Positions 1 to 14,559 of a DNA stretch of 64,000 nt are shown here, in pieces. The position numbers and the translations under genes were made by a program. The notes under the pieces are model-generated. The model was not told the DNA's origin. It made no database searches and was given only the letters and a program-made list of their open reading frames with translations. Source of the stretch: Apis mellifera (taxonomy: Eukaryota; Arthropoda; Insecta; Hymenoptera; Apidae); the NCBI RefSeq assembly GCF_003254395.2, contig NC_037644.1, positions 12,338,586 through 12,402,585 on the forward strand, written 5' to 3'. Within the stretch, counting starts at the first letter, position 1. Every line of letters begins with the position of its first letter.

Positions 1-3000
1 TCAGCAAAACTGGGAGATTATGGAACTGGTGTAGAAAAATATCCTGAAGATTATTATGTAGTTGGAGATCGTGCATTACCTATTAGATGGTCAGCACCAG
101 AAAGTGTAGAATGTACTGATACAACTATTGAAACTAGAGAAATTACATCTGAAGCAAATATGTGGAGTTATGCTATTTTTCTTTGGGAAATTATTACATG
201 GGGAAATATACCATATCATGATAAAAGTGATGAACAAGTAATTCAAATGCTTTTACATTTAAAATCAAATCTTTCATCAAATGGTATACAAGTATTGCAA
301 ACATATTTAGAAAATTGTCCATCAAATATATATCAAGCAATTTATTTAAGTTTAAATTTAAATCCACAAAAAAGACCAAATCTGGATGAGGTAAAACAAT
401 TTCTTTTAAATGAACATATAGAATGCTTGGATTTTGAACAAAGATGGGAAAATTTACGAGTTAATGCTAAACATGTCCGAAGTGCAAGTTTGCAAGATCT
501 TAGAGGAAGTATCGATTCAGATTATTGGACTACTATTGTTGATGATACACCACGTCAATCATCATTTCGACTTGGACCTAATGAATTAGTAAAAAATGTA
601 CCAAGTATTAAAAATATTATTCATCATGAATCAAGTTCTGAAACTGAGGAAGAAAGTTGGAAAGGACGAATTGAACAGGGAGTTTATACTGAAAAAGTAA
701 AACAAAAATCTAAATCTGTTACTGATTTAATGGTTCTTGTACATATCGATTTTGATTCTGATGCAGAATTATCAATGGGAGCTCAAATCTCAGAAAAATA
801 TGCAAAAAAAAAATTACCTGCTACTGGTAGTGATAGTGATCTTAGACATAGTATTCATACAGATGAATTCGATGAAACATTAAGAAAATTACGGAATCCA
901 TTGCCAAATAATACTTCTAACAAAATCAGGATGTTAGATACTTCAGAAAAGCCAAAATTATTGACATTAACCATGGATCAAACTCAAACTCCAATTTTGA
1001 GATTATCTTTAAATAACAAAGAATTTGATACTACATCTATTGTAAATACAGTTACAGAAACACGTAATGACAAACATATATTAAGACTTCTATCAAAAGG
1101 AGATCCTAATCCTCCTCTTTTATGTTATGTACCTGATGATACATCTTCTGAAATATTAAAAAAAGATGATAAATCTCAATGTAACTTGTGTACATTTAAG
1201 CATGAAAATACTTTTTTTTCTAACAATTGTTCAATTAATTGTGGAACTAATGAAAATACTTTAGTTGATGTTGCACTTTGGAATCATGCATTAGATTCTG
1301 CTTTAGAAAAAAAAGTACCTGGTTTCTTAGATGAAGATGAATTTAACGAATATGCAGAATCTTTATTTAAACAAGAAAATAATATTACACCAGAATTAAT
1401 TGTAACTATTGAATCAAATACTTTGCAATCTCAGAAACATTATAGACATAATCCAGATAAATTCTCCAATGAAGAAGATATAGACATGAATAGGAGATGT
1501 TTATCAAATGAAGATGAAGAAGAAAGAAAACAATTATCTACTCCTGATGATGAACAAAGTTCTGATTCTGGATTTAGAGATAAAGAATCTTATGAAGAAG
1601 AAGAAAATGTTTATGCTTTAATTCCATCAACTTCTACTAATGATTCTACAATAAATATACCAATATATAGTGAAGAAGAACAATTACAGATTTTATTTGA
1701 ACTAGATACTATTCTTGATGCAGAATACTATGCAACACTTCCAGTATCTGAAAGAATGACAGAAAACTTATCTTCAAATAATCATGTAGAAAATAAAGTT
1801 ATCTGTACAAATGAAGATGAATCTGATTCTATTCATACTGTAGATACTATAATTGAAATAGATAATAATGAAAATCTTACTTCCAATTTGCTAAAAAATG
1901 ACATAAAGCCAATATTAAATAATGAACAGACAATTCAATCAGAAAATATTAAAATTAAAATTGAGGGAAATATTGAAATAAAAGATTTAAGTGATATTAA
2001 TTTTTCTTCTCATCAAACAAATTTAAAACATTGTAATATTGAAACAAATATCAAATATTCTAAAGAACAAAAAGAATTAAAATATTTACAAAATAAAAAT
2101 GAAAATGAAATTAAAAATAAAAACGAAATTGAAAATAGAAATGAAAATGATATAATTATTAATGCAAATAAGTATGGAAATGAAAATGAAAAGGAATTTA
2201 AAAATAAAGATGAAAATGAAATTGAAAATAAAAATGAATGTGAAATTGAAGACAGAAATAAAAATGAAAGTGTAAATACAAATAAATATGAAAATAATAA
2301 AAATGATATTAAAAATAAAATTGAAAATGAAAAAGAAATAGGAAAAATATATGAAAGTAAAAATAAAAAGGAAATAGAAAAAAAAAATGAAAATGAAATT
2401 GAAGATGAAGACAGTTCTACCATGAGTTTACATAGTGATAATTCTTATGTATCATTTGATATAGAAGAAGAATTTGTAACAGCAATTCGAAATGAACTTA
2501 GAGAAAAATTACCTTGTGCTCAGATGTCTGTTATAGAACCATTAGAAGCTCATGATGATGATAATCCTATATCTAGAGATATAGATAGCAAACATTGGGA
2601 TGATGATGATAGTGAAGAATCTTCTAATCAAGGAGGAGTGGGTATTTCAATAAGGTATTTTAATTTTATAATAATAATATAATAATAATAATATATATTT
2701 TATTAATATTAAATATTAAATAATATTATTTCATATAGTAGTTATTATTTAAAAAACAAAATTTGAAAATTTATTATTTGTTATTTAGGTATAATGTATA
2801 TGATTCTCCCCTTAGTCCAATTCAAGAAGAAAGAGAAAGTACCCTTACTTCTGAATCATTAATATCAAATTCTAGAGATACATCAATTGCTTCAAAAGAA
2901 TCTGTTGCTTCAGATGATGTATTATTACTTGATACTCGAACAAATAAAATGATTTTATTAGAAGGATTAGGAGAAAAATTACAAGATGATGAACGAGATA

Positions 3001-4862
3001 CAACTAATGGAGATTTGTCTGAGGAAGAAAATTTGGATTATAATTGTTCGATAGTTCGTTCTCGTGATGATAAATCGCATATTATAATTGCAAGTTGTGG
3101 AGCACCCTTACCAAGTCCAGAGGAGGAATCTAAATGGCAACAATTACCATCATCTTTTCCATTACCATTACCTTTGGAAGATGATTTAATGTCAACAAGT
3201 TTTGGAACAGATCATGGATGGGGCAGTCAGGATGAAGATGAAGAAGAAGAAGAGGAAGAAGAAGAAGAAGAGGATGAAAATAATAGTTCTAGTTCTGGAG
3301 AATTTGTTTGGAAAGTAAATATATTATAAATAAAAAAATTAAATTTATTAATAGAAATTAATAGAAATTATTTATTATTAAGAATTTATTTTTCATATAT
3401 AATTAAATTCATATTATTAATTAAAATCATTTTATATATAGAGATACAATGAATCACATATGGAACAAGTTCAAACTCGAAGTTATTTAAATAGTAATGA
3501 AGGAGTAATATTAGATGCTGATGTTGAAGATGAAATAGATCTTGAAGAAGAAGGAGAAGATGAAGAAGAAGAAGAAGAAGAAGAAGAAGAAGAAGAAGAA
3601 GAAGAAGAAGAAGAAGAAGAAGAAGAAGAAGAAGAATTTACACCATCAGCTTGGAATGCAACATTAGCGCCTCATCGTTCTGCATTAAGATCTCCAGATA
3701 AAACATTAAAATCTGGTGTAAGTTTTATAATATTTACATTTTCATATTTTTTTAAATATAATAATTTATAGTTTTTTGTATTTATTTATTTCTGCTATCA
3801 GGATGAATCGGTGGGTATATTCTTATTTATATAGCAATATTCTTTGTACAATATATTATATTGTACAATATATATTATATTTAAATAAATTTTGTATAAT
3901 TGTTAATTTTTTCAGGATCAAAAAAAAAGTGTGTGGTTTAAAAAACAACGTTATCATTGTGTATATGAATATCCTAAAGAAACTCTAGCTACAGAAACTC
4001 AAGGAGAATCAACTAATACTTGGGAATCTACTTCATATAGTGGTAAATTTATTTTTTTTCTCTTAAAAATAACAAAAATTATATTAAAATTGATTTATTA
4101 TATATTATATATATGTATAATTTTTGTTTTGTTTAGATTGGGAGGAAATGATAGATGAACCACGTTTAGATTTGTATCCTCTTGATTATGACGATGCCCA
4201 TCATTCTGGTATATTTTAATAATATATAGAATATCTATTATTAATTATATAATATATAATTATATTAATTAATTATATATATATAAAATATATAGGATGT
4301 TAATATAATATTTCATGTAATATTTATAATAGTTCATGTAATATTTTTTAAAAGTCGATTCTAGAGTACAAAACAAAAGTTGTTTATTTAAACAATTTAT
4401 ACAAAAATGTCAGTTATTAAATTAAAAATTAAAAATGTCAGTTAATAAATAAGCAATTTAAGTTCGTATTTCTTTTATTTAACATAAACTTAATAATATT
4501 TGCTTAAATAAATTGCTTATAATTTAATATAATTTAATAATAAAAATTTATATACATAAACTTTTCTTCATTTGATTTGAAATTAATTTTCAAAAATATT
4601 GAATATTGATATTCTATATATATACAGCAAAGGGAAAAAATATTTATATATTTTTAAAAAAAAAAGAGAATAATTTTTTTAAATGATTTTAACTTTTTTA
4701 TAATATTAAAAAGAAAATGTTGTTATAGACAAATAATTAAAAATACTCAAATTCTCTTTTTTTTATTTTTAATCAATTTTTGTAGTAAATCTTTACATTT
4801 TTCAATATTTATAATTTTTTTATGTGTCAATCAATTTCAATGAAACTTTATGTATAATATAG

Positions 4863-4906
<44 letters not shown>

Positions 4907-5829
4907 CATATGCATACAATTTACTTAAATCTATAAAAGGCATACTTTAAATTTTCATTATAAACTCGTATAACAAAAATCATGACAATTTTTTTTTCAT
5001 AATATGTAATAAATTTCGATAATGTTAATAATAATTTAAAAAAAAATTTTTTATATTATTTTTATTATTTACTAAAATTAAACCTAAACTTAAATTAAAC
5101 CTAAATTTAATCTTAATATTTCTCAAAAATTCAAATTTGTTCTAATTTTAAAAAAGTTATTCTATTTTAAAAAATATATGAATACTTTTTTCTCTTATTA
5201 TATATTTTTAATGTATATTTTTGAAAAATTTTATTACTATTTTCTATTTATATCGTTAAATTTATTATATAAATATTTTGTTTATAGGAAATGAAGAGTT
5301 TTTTGTAAGCAGTTCAAATCGTCCATTTCAATTTCAAACTAGTGAAAGTAAATATGTAAGTCAATTTTTTCCTGGTGCATCTACGTCAATGAATGAAGAA
5401 CGAGATGAAGATGGTGATCAACAAGGAATACCACAAAATGGAATAGAATTGTTAAATGATTGTAGTCAAAATCAACAATATCAATTAGGAGAATTAAGGC
5501 ATACTAGAGATCGCTTGAAATTGAATTTATCTACAACTGGTCCATCTTTTGTTTCTACCAAACAAATGAAAGAAGATAATGTAAAACAATTGCATGAAAG
5601 AGAAAACATGTTAGAATTCTCGCAAAATATAAACTTAACAGAGGACCAACATATGCTATCAAATTGTTTGAATTACAATATGTTACCAACGGTGCCTCCC
5701 AAAAACATTCAAGAAAAAAAAAAACTTAATTCGATTTCTTCAAAAAGTGCCCAATGTGATACTCAAGAAAAGATTGAGTCTATTGACAAGTGTAGTGTTT
5801 TAACTCATGACATATTTCAAAGACGTTAA
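1..5829 (+). CDS. LMTK: Lemur tyrosine kinase (LMTK)-like protein kinase, 3' part of gene
   Basis: Coding exons inferred: 1-2654, 2789-3314, 3442-3717, a possible 9-nt microexon 3802-3810, 3916-4042, 4137-4208 and 5288-5829. They sum to 4206 bases, giving 1401 residues and a TAA stop; the gene continues upstream of the window. Residues 1-130 are the kinase C-lobe: DYG in place of DFG (residues 6-8), EDYYV, W-S-A-P-E, and N-M-W-S where most kinases have D-x-W-S. DYG and N-x-W-S are LMTK family characters. A long, acidic, low-complexity tail follows, with an N/K/E-rich block (bases about 2090-2400) and 25 consecutive Glu codons. K-S-V-W-F (bases 3925-3939) fits the RVxF docking motif for protein phosphatase 1, as expected for LMTKs, which are membrane-anchored kinases that bind PP1 and act in endosomal transport. 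The transmembrane segment and N-lobe lie outside the window. The 1.1 kb intron 4209-5287 holds only AT repeats. Likely poly(A) signal at 6624-6629. Confidence 0.85.
3562..3636 (+). repeat. (GAA)25 coding microsatellite (poly-Glu)
   Basis: Twenty-five uninterrupted GAA codons lie inside an LMTK exon. A shorter GAA/GAG run is at about 3233-3275 in the previous exon. Pure codon repetition suggests replication slippage and probable length polymorphism. Confidence 0.95.
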
Positions 5830-7412
5830 TAAAATGTTAAAAATATAATTTAGCTGAAGTCCGTCCGAATTAATTTTGTTGCAAAAGTACAGTGATTATT
5901 CAACGAATTCACAATTATAAATTACTATTAAATGAATCTCGAATTATTGTACATAATATGTAACAAATTTTTATTGTGGCTAAAATGTAATCGATTGTCT
6001 ATAATGTTATATTAAATTTTGATTTATTGTATAGAAATAATAATACAAATAGAGCTTAATATTAATATAATTTTTTATATAATTAGCTTCATGATGATAA
6101 AAAAATATGAAAGAAGACAATCGATTTTTAAAAGCTACAACTATTAAATAATTTCATTTCATATTGTAAATATTTATTGAATTCATTCAGTACATAATTG
6201 TTATCAGAAAAGTAAAATTTGCGTAAGTTATTAATGTTATTATTTTCATTATTTTTATTGATATATAATAATTATTATATTAATTTTTAACTATTATTAT
6301 TTTTAAATAACGTATATTTTTTCGATCTATTTTTATTAAAATTATATTAATAGAAAACAGCTCTCTATTCTAAAAGTATTATAATGTCAATCAATGGACG
6401 GTACTATAATTAAGTCTTAATTTTTAGCAAAAAGTGTATAGTAATTAATGCACAAATAATTTGTTATAAATATGTATTGTATTATTATTTTTACTAGAAC
6501 TGTGATGGGCACAATTTGTGCATTTTTATTTCAGTTAATTTAGTAAATCAAATTAGTGAAATTACAAATTTCATGTAAGTAGCACAGAAAAGATGCTGCC
6601 GAACTCTATTACATTCTATTTCCAATAAATTTAAATATTCTTGAACGATTTCTCACACATAGTTTATCTTTAATTTTTAATATTCAAATAATTTTTTATG
6701 GAATAATATTATATGAAATGTAAATGCACAAAAAAAATGTTTATTATAAAAATATGGCATTAACTATTAAATTTATAATATTTATTTGAATATAAAAACG
6801 AAAAACAATAATGATATGTTAATAATTATAATTTTTACAAAATTTTCAATATAATTATGGCAAAATATAACGGCAGAATAGATTAGACTAATATAAAAAA
6901 AAATATTTAAAAATATAAATAATATCAACATATTTGATATTTACATTGATATATAATTTAATTAATATATGTGGAATCATAAATGTTATGTACTATTAAT
7001 AATACTGCATTTATTGTGCAGTTTTACTACCATTATAATTATTATTATCATTATTGATAATGCTAATTCCGTGCTCATTATAATAGAATATTATAGAGAA
7101 CAATTAATATATTGTTATACAAAGCAGACATTGATTTAAAAATGTGTTTCATTGTTTTTATTTCCTATTCCGTTATGACACATTTATAGGAAATATTTTA
7201 ATTTTATGTATTTCAATTAACTTTATTAATTTATGTTAGCAGAAAATGATAAAAATTTGATATATTGAATAAAATTCAAATAAAATAATTAATTTATTCA
7301 AATTTTATAGATAAAGAAAATTTAAAATTTTATTATAAATATTTTATTTATAATAATTATTTTTATAAAATGTTTGTATAATATTATTTTATGTTTGTAT
7401 ATTATTAAAAGT
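5830..7412. other. Tail-to-tail intergenic region between LMTK and WDR13
   Basis: This holds the LMTK 3'UTR, with an AATAAA at 6624-6629, and from the other strand the WDR13 3'UTR, with reverse AATAAA matches near 7293-7298. I see no other gene. Confidence 0.6.
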
Positions 7413-10064
7413 TTATATGTGACGTTGACGATTACGCCATAAAATAATAAGTCCTTGATAATCTGCAGAAGCAAGAAGAGATTCATCAAAATTAAAGGAT
7501 AAAGCAATTGTAGGTGTTGCATGACCTTGAAGTCGATTAATTTTTGCTGCTTTGCCCTTTCTTGCTGAATCTAAGAGATGTATTGTACCATCCTCAGAAC
7601 CAGTAGCTATTAAACATGTTTCCATTTGTGGGCAAAATGTCGATTTCACAAAATATTGTCTATAAAAAATTTATAAATTATATTTTGTTATAATTTTAAA
7701 ATTATTGTGTATCAAAAATTTATAATAATATTTAATTATAAATTACTTATGTTTTATAGGATATTTTGTCCACAAAGATAGAGAACCTTGATTATCAATA
7801 ATATGATATAATAATACTATATTACAAGCACTGCTCACTAAAAGTGCTGGCCATGGAGCATCTTTTGAAAGCCATGAACGCCAAGAAAGGCTACTTATCA
7901 TTCCACCAATTTCTTGTACTCTTTTTAATTTTGTTAATCGACCTGATCCTGGTTCTAATTGAAATGACATGATAATTCCTCTATCATTTCCAACCCATAT
8001 TACTGAACCACCACTACCTTCACAAGTTAATGATAGAATCTAAAACAAATGTTTTTCTTTTCATTCATTTAAAATTAAATGTTTATTTTTAGATACAAAA
8101 ATTATTATTTATTAATAAATTTATTATATTATTTATTAATATTTATTATTAATTAAAAATTATTATATGAATTCTTTAAAATATTTTTAAAAACATTGAA
8201 TAATACAGAATTATTGGTATCAAATGCATTTTATTATACAAATTATTTATTTTTGACAAATTTTATAAGATAAGAGAATAAAAAATATATTTATCTTATA
8301 TATTTTTAAAATGTTTAAAAACTTAAAAATTTCGCAAAACTTAACAAATCTGTTTAGAAAAGAAATATTTTATCAAAAATATATTGTGAGTTTTAAAATT
8401 ATTTTGAAATATAATTTTATAATTTGATTTATAATTTGATTTATTCTATTTTTAAATCTTATTATATATATACAGGATGTCCTGAATTTAAATATCAAAA
8501 CTTCAAGAGCATAGGGAATCAATAAATTATTAAAGAATGTGCTTTAAAGATTTACTTGTTTTGCAATTTTTGAAAAATAAGAAAAGAAAGATTTTCTATT
8601 TTTCTATTTACTTATTGATATTTATATATCTGTGATATTTCTATTTACTGACTTATTATTATTCAAAATGACTTTTTCTGGTAATGCAAACAATATACTA
8701 ATATTAATTAATATTAATTATAAATGTAAATAAAACTATTAAATATTCTGGTGTAATCTATAATATATTGCTACAATTTTTTTCTCTTTTATCTTTTTAA
8801 TCTTTTAATCTTTTGAATTAATTGACATTAAATAAATTTTCTCCTTTAAAGTTTTTTATATAAAAAAAATCCATGGATCTGTTAAATGATTAATATTTAT
8901 AAGATGTTATTTCTTCAATCCATTATTATAAGTAATTTCTGTTAAACTAGACTCGAACAATTCTGCCAAAATAAATTGATCAATCATCCAATTGAAATCA
9001 CAATTTTTTACAATGTCAAGAATAAGATGAAATTTTCATCTGAACTTATAAAATTATAAATAGAAATATCATGAATATATAAGTGTTAATAAAAAAATAG
9101 AAAAAAAAGTTTATTTTTTTGTACGATTTTCTTCGAAACAAGCAAATTTTTAAAACACTTTTTTTTTTATCAATCCCTTATATCAAAATTTTGATATTTA
9201 GAATATTAGATTATATATTATTAAAAATTTTAAAAACTAACTTTTCCACCAATTTTGCAAGAACCATTGCGAGTATATATACCAGTAGATATATTTAAAA
9301 TTTGTACAAGTCCCTGAGAATTGCCAGCAACAACTAAATTATTATTTATAGGTATAAATCCACAACACAAAACTTCTGCTTGCTGTTGATCATTAACAAC
9401 TCTTAAACAAGTTGGATTGTTTTCTATATCCAAAACATTCCAAAGTCTTATTGTAGCATCCAAAGAAGATGAAACTATAAGATCATTACTGATACTCCAG
9501 TCTAATGAAGTAACACCTTTTTTATGACCTTCCAGTAAGACTATTACTTTTGGAGGAATACTAATGACATCACATATAGATAATGAACCATCTAATGATG
9601 CACAACATAGCTTTGATCTATCATTATTTGCAAATTTAAGCATCATTACTGGTGCATTGTGTTGATCAAAAACATGATGCACTCCATCAAATGCAAAACT
9701 TTCTGCAATAGATTTTCGTTGTATGTTATAAAGTTTTGTTTTAATTTCTGATTTTTCTTCTTCTGTTGTATAATTATTAAAACTATTTTGTTCTAAATTT
9801 TCGCCATAACGTAGAAATAATAATCTCGCTCTCAATCTAAAATAATTTTCTCTAATTTTTGAATTTTTACTGAACTTTTCTTTCAATAATTGATTTCTGC
9901 GACGAATATAAAGCATTCCTGTAATTATATTATTTTTTAAATTTATATAATGCAATAAATTGTATCACATATATGTACAAACCTAAAGTGGGTAATTTGT
10001 TTACACGTTGTGCATTGTATTTAGCATCAAGAGCAAAAACTTGTTGATGCCACATAGTAACCAT
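7413..10064 (-). CDS. WDR13: WD repeat-containing protein 13 orthologue
   Basis: Four coding exons on the minus strand: 10064-9983 (start ATG), 9918-9242, 8039-7747 and 7659-7413 (TAA). They total 1299 bases, giving 432 residues, somewhat shorter than vertebrate WDR13. The N-terminus keeps the family's pattern of W-x-Q-x-V-x-A-x-D-A-x-Y-N-A, followed by YIRRRNQLL. The basic N-terminal helix is followed by WD40 repeats, seen as FAFDGVHHVFDQH, SLDGSLSICD, SSLDATIRLWN, GSEDGTIHLLD and FNFDESLLASADYQGLIILW. These build a beta-propeller scaffold; WDR13 is described as a nuclear protein without enzymatic activity. The match runs the whole length with no frame break. The 1.2 kb intron 8040-9241 contains only AT-rich sequence. 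The upstream neighbour is an empty 5 kb region, so the promoter should lie just above 10064. Confidence 0.93.
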
Positions 10065-11768
10065 TTTATATGTATTTTATATTATAGAAATTCAATATCA
10101 AGTATTAATTAATTTATTAAAAAGAAAATTTTATTTGTTAAAATTTAACGTTACATAAACATCGATATCTAACCTATTAAATCTTTGATCTGTAAAAAAT
10201 GTAAAGATACAAATGTTTAAAAAATATTTGTACCATTTATTCTTTTTTACATTATTCCCTCTTTCTTTATTTATAACTTGAAAACACTGTTTGATTTTTG
10301 ATATTGATTTTTATTTCTATTAATATATTTTAAGAAAATTTTATCAATTAATAATTAATTAATAAGTTTTTACTTATGATATATTACTAAATTGATACTT
10401 AACATTCATACTTAACATTTTTTTTAAATATAATATATTCAAAAATTATTAAATTAATTTATTTTCATTTACTTTCATTTTTGATTGTTATATGAGTATA
10501 TTTATATACTCTATACTATATATATAATTTTGTTTATTTACATATATTATATATATAAAATATTTATATGAATATAAATTAATTCATATTAAATTTTTTA
10601 TTAAATTTTGAGCTGTTTCAATATCAAAATATTTTTATATATTTTTATAAATATAAATAAAAATTAAAACAAATTATTTATTTACATAAATAAAATTATT
10701 CTGTAAAAATTGCTATTATTATTACAAAATATAATATATAATATAAATATATAATATAAACTAATTTATTTTGCAATTGAAATTTTAAAATTTATTTTTA
10801 TTTATATTTCTTAATAAGTAAATAAGTTAATGAAATAAGTTAAATTTAAATAATTTAAATTTATTAATTTGTATATGAATTAATTTTATAATTAATATTA
10901 AAAATTTTAAATATTGTTAATTATTTTATAAAAAAAATTAATTTTATAATTAATTTTGTAAAATTTCAAACTTTTAAAATTATTTATATAAATAATTAAA
11001 GAATTTAAAAAATTTTTCATAATATTATTTCAAAAATTATAGAGCAATTATAAAATTAAAATATTTTACACATTTATATTGTATAAATATCACAGAGTTC
11101 CTTTTAATACATTTATTTTTAGATATTCATATTTATTACACAGTAGTAGCTATTTTTTTTTATTAATTATAGAATAGCATTAATTGTGCGATGCATTTTA
11201 TATTTTCATTTGGTAAGTTATTATTTAATAAAAACATAAAAGATATTACTATTTAGTCATAAGGAACTGTTTTATTTAAATTTTTAAATATATTCATATT
11301 TTTTCATTTTCTGATATATTTTGTATTTTCTTCTATTTTCTTATTATATATTACATTTGATATATTTGATATATTTCATTTGATAAACTTATAAAGAGAA
11401 AAATGTTCAAAAATATACATTAAATATAAAAAAAAATATTTGTATTGATTTTTTAAATTAGTAATCCTTGAAATAATTATATTCATTTAAATATATAATT
11501 ATTTGAAATATATAAAAATGTTTTAAAAATATGGAATTCAATATGTATATAAAAAGATAATAAAATATAAGAAATATATATAATATATAAATTATTTGCT
11601 AACTTATAAAAATATTTGTGTAATTAACATAAATATTCTAATATATTTCTAATTTTTAATGTTTTACATAAGTACTTTACATAAGCTAAAATATTTTTAA
11701 AAAATTTGTTATGCTTGAAAAAGAAATAAAATATTTATTTAAAATATTAATTAATAACTTTAAATTGA

Positions 11769-11825
<57 letters not shown>

Positions 11826-13790
11826 GTAATAAATAATGTTTCTTAAAGAAAAATTTCTTTAAAGATAATATGTTTAATATGTAAATTTAAATTTATTAAC
11901 TTTTTTCAAACAATAAACTTAATTTCTAAATTAATTTCAAAATTAAATGATAAATTCAAATTTTAACGATAACATTTAAAATTATACATATGACACATGA
12001 TATTCTAATGATAATTATTTAAAATTATACATATATTTCAAAAGCATTTTTTGTATAGCACAATATTTTATAGTCATTAAGTCATTAGCGTTATACAATA
12101 CAGTTTTGAAATATCCTATATAGTTAGGATGATAGAATAATCTGTTTCCAGAAATCATTTAGTTGACGAAATTGATCATTATGTTAATAATTTATGATTA
12201 TAGATTTACATTTTTATTGTTCTTCTAGAGAGAACTATTCTACACTTGGTCTCCCATGACTCTCAAACCATCCTATCCATATGTATATATGTATAATGCA
12301 ATTGCTAACAAGATATTACTTACAATTTATTACTTATTTACTTTTTTTGTGTTAGTAGTATTTCGAATAATTTTTCGGTAAAATAATTTATTCCGAAAAG
12401 TATGATACACATGCTGAATTATAAGGATTTCAACAGCATCTCGTGTAAATACTTTATTCACGTCATATCTTCATTCGTTTAGTTCTTAATGATAGGAATT
12501 ATTTGTCATGATTGCTATACACAATGTAAAAATGTATGTTTTCTGAAGTGACTCGTGCTCGTCTTCTAAACTGACTTTTTCTGATTATTTTATAACTGTA
12601 CAATATGTTATTAATCAGCATAAATAATTTAATAGTACGAATATTGTTTTACCAGACGGAATCGGTAATTACACTTTTCTCTTTATTATAATCTAATTAA
12701 AATAATACAAGTCATTATGAATACTTATTAGCGGTACACTAACATTGACATTTTTTGTTACATTTAAAACTTATTTTAGTATCAAATTTAAAAAATGCAA
12801 ATAGTGCAGGTTATTCTTGTTATATATTTAAATGAAATCAATATGTAATGTTTAATATATACTTATTCAATATTCAATACTCAATATTTTGATCAACTAA
12901 AATTCGATTTTATTTATGTATTAACAAATATTACAATTTTTAAGCAGATCCTAAAAATGAGTATGAATCAAAAGCAAAAAGTAAAAAAAAAAAAAAAATT
13001 GAAAAAATTATGAATTAGCCACATAAGATATATTATTTGGACTATATATTTTGTAAACATCAAATAGAATGTCATAATATTTGTTTCAATTTTCTTCTAT
13101 ATTCGAAGAATTTCTTATTTCTTATATAATAAATTTCAGAAATGTAGTTTTAAAGCTGTCATAACTATTTAATAATTATAAATTATTTGTTGACAAATTA
13201 ATTTTTTATCTTTTTAGATGTATCATATTTAATAATATAATTATTATTCCAAAAATTCCAAATATTCCATTTGAATCTCTTTGAAAACTATAAATTTGAA
13301 AAGGATAAAATAATATTCTGCAAACAAAAACTTTAAAACTGTAATTAAACTAAAACATCACCTATTACTTCTTAGAATATAAATTACATAGATGATATAG
13401 AATAATTAGTAAAAGTTAATATATGAATAAGGATAAGGTATGTTTTAGATAATACAACTTACAGTATGAAAGGATTGTAGAAAGTTATGTGAGAAGTTCC
13501 TGCAAAAAGCAGATGTTTGAATTCTATTATTTGAATTTTATTCAAGGCACCACAAGAAAATTATTGAATTCTGCTTGTTTTTTCTAGTATTTTGTGGCAC
13601 TGTTTAATCTGCAACGCCGCTTTTTATAAACATAAGATATATTAAATAAGTACCGCTCTCATTTTGAAATCAATGTTCCTTGAAAACATGGTATGACGGT
13701 ATCTTCTTTTTGGTTTAATAGCTTTTTGTTAATAAAATATAACGTTCATAAATTCTGGTAACTAAAAGAAATGCAAGGCAACCAAATCAA

Positions 13791-13821
<31 letters not shown>

Positions 13822-13826
13822 CATAT

Positions 13827-13858
<32 letters not shown>

Positions 13859-14518
13859 GGGTGCGCGCAAGAATGCGAAACTAGTGCGATTATACATTCA
13901 TTTTTAAATACCAAAAGTGACAACATTATGATGATTATAACTTTATATACCTGATGTTCCATGGTTAAATACATACAATAATTGTAATTTACATAGCATA
14001 GTTTTACGTTTCATCACGAACGGGGTGCTTTGTTTTCATGTAAAGAAGCACTTTAGATGTTAACGAGTCGAAATGCCTACGTCATACAAAAAAACTGTCA
14101 CCCTTTGTAGTCGATGCAGTATATATTCGCAATTGCACAGTAGTATACAGATAGGAGATCGGGAGTAAATTTAACAGTCAATTACTCTTCTAGATCATCT
14201 TTTCAATATTTCACACGAGAGCTACTCACAAATCTTGATTTTCTTTTTTTATAGCGTTTAATCACAATTAATTCTGCTGTTCTTCCTCTTCCTCTTCCTC
14301 TTCTTCTTCTTCTTCTTTTTCTTCTTCTTGAGAAATATGTATGATCATTCTTTTCACGATTTTACACGTTATAAACGCTATAAATTCATTTGGCACGAAT
14401 GCGCCTTACATTTGGAAGAACTATGCAATTTTTTCATGTTGCATTTGATTATCTTTTCTTCTCTTTTGCATATTACATTTTTATTAAATTAAAGAAATAT
14501 ATATATGTATATTATATA

Positions 14519-14559
<41 letters not shown>

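Noticed and set aside
2013..2423. 136-codon minus-strand frame within LMTK
   Set aside because: It is the antisense shadow of the N/K/E-rich coding repeat.
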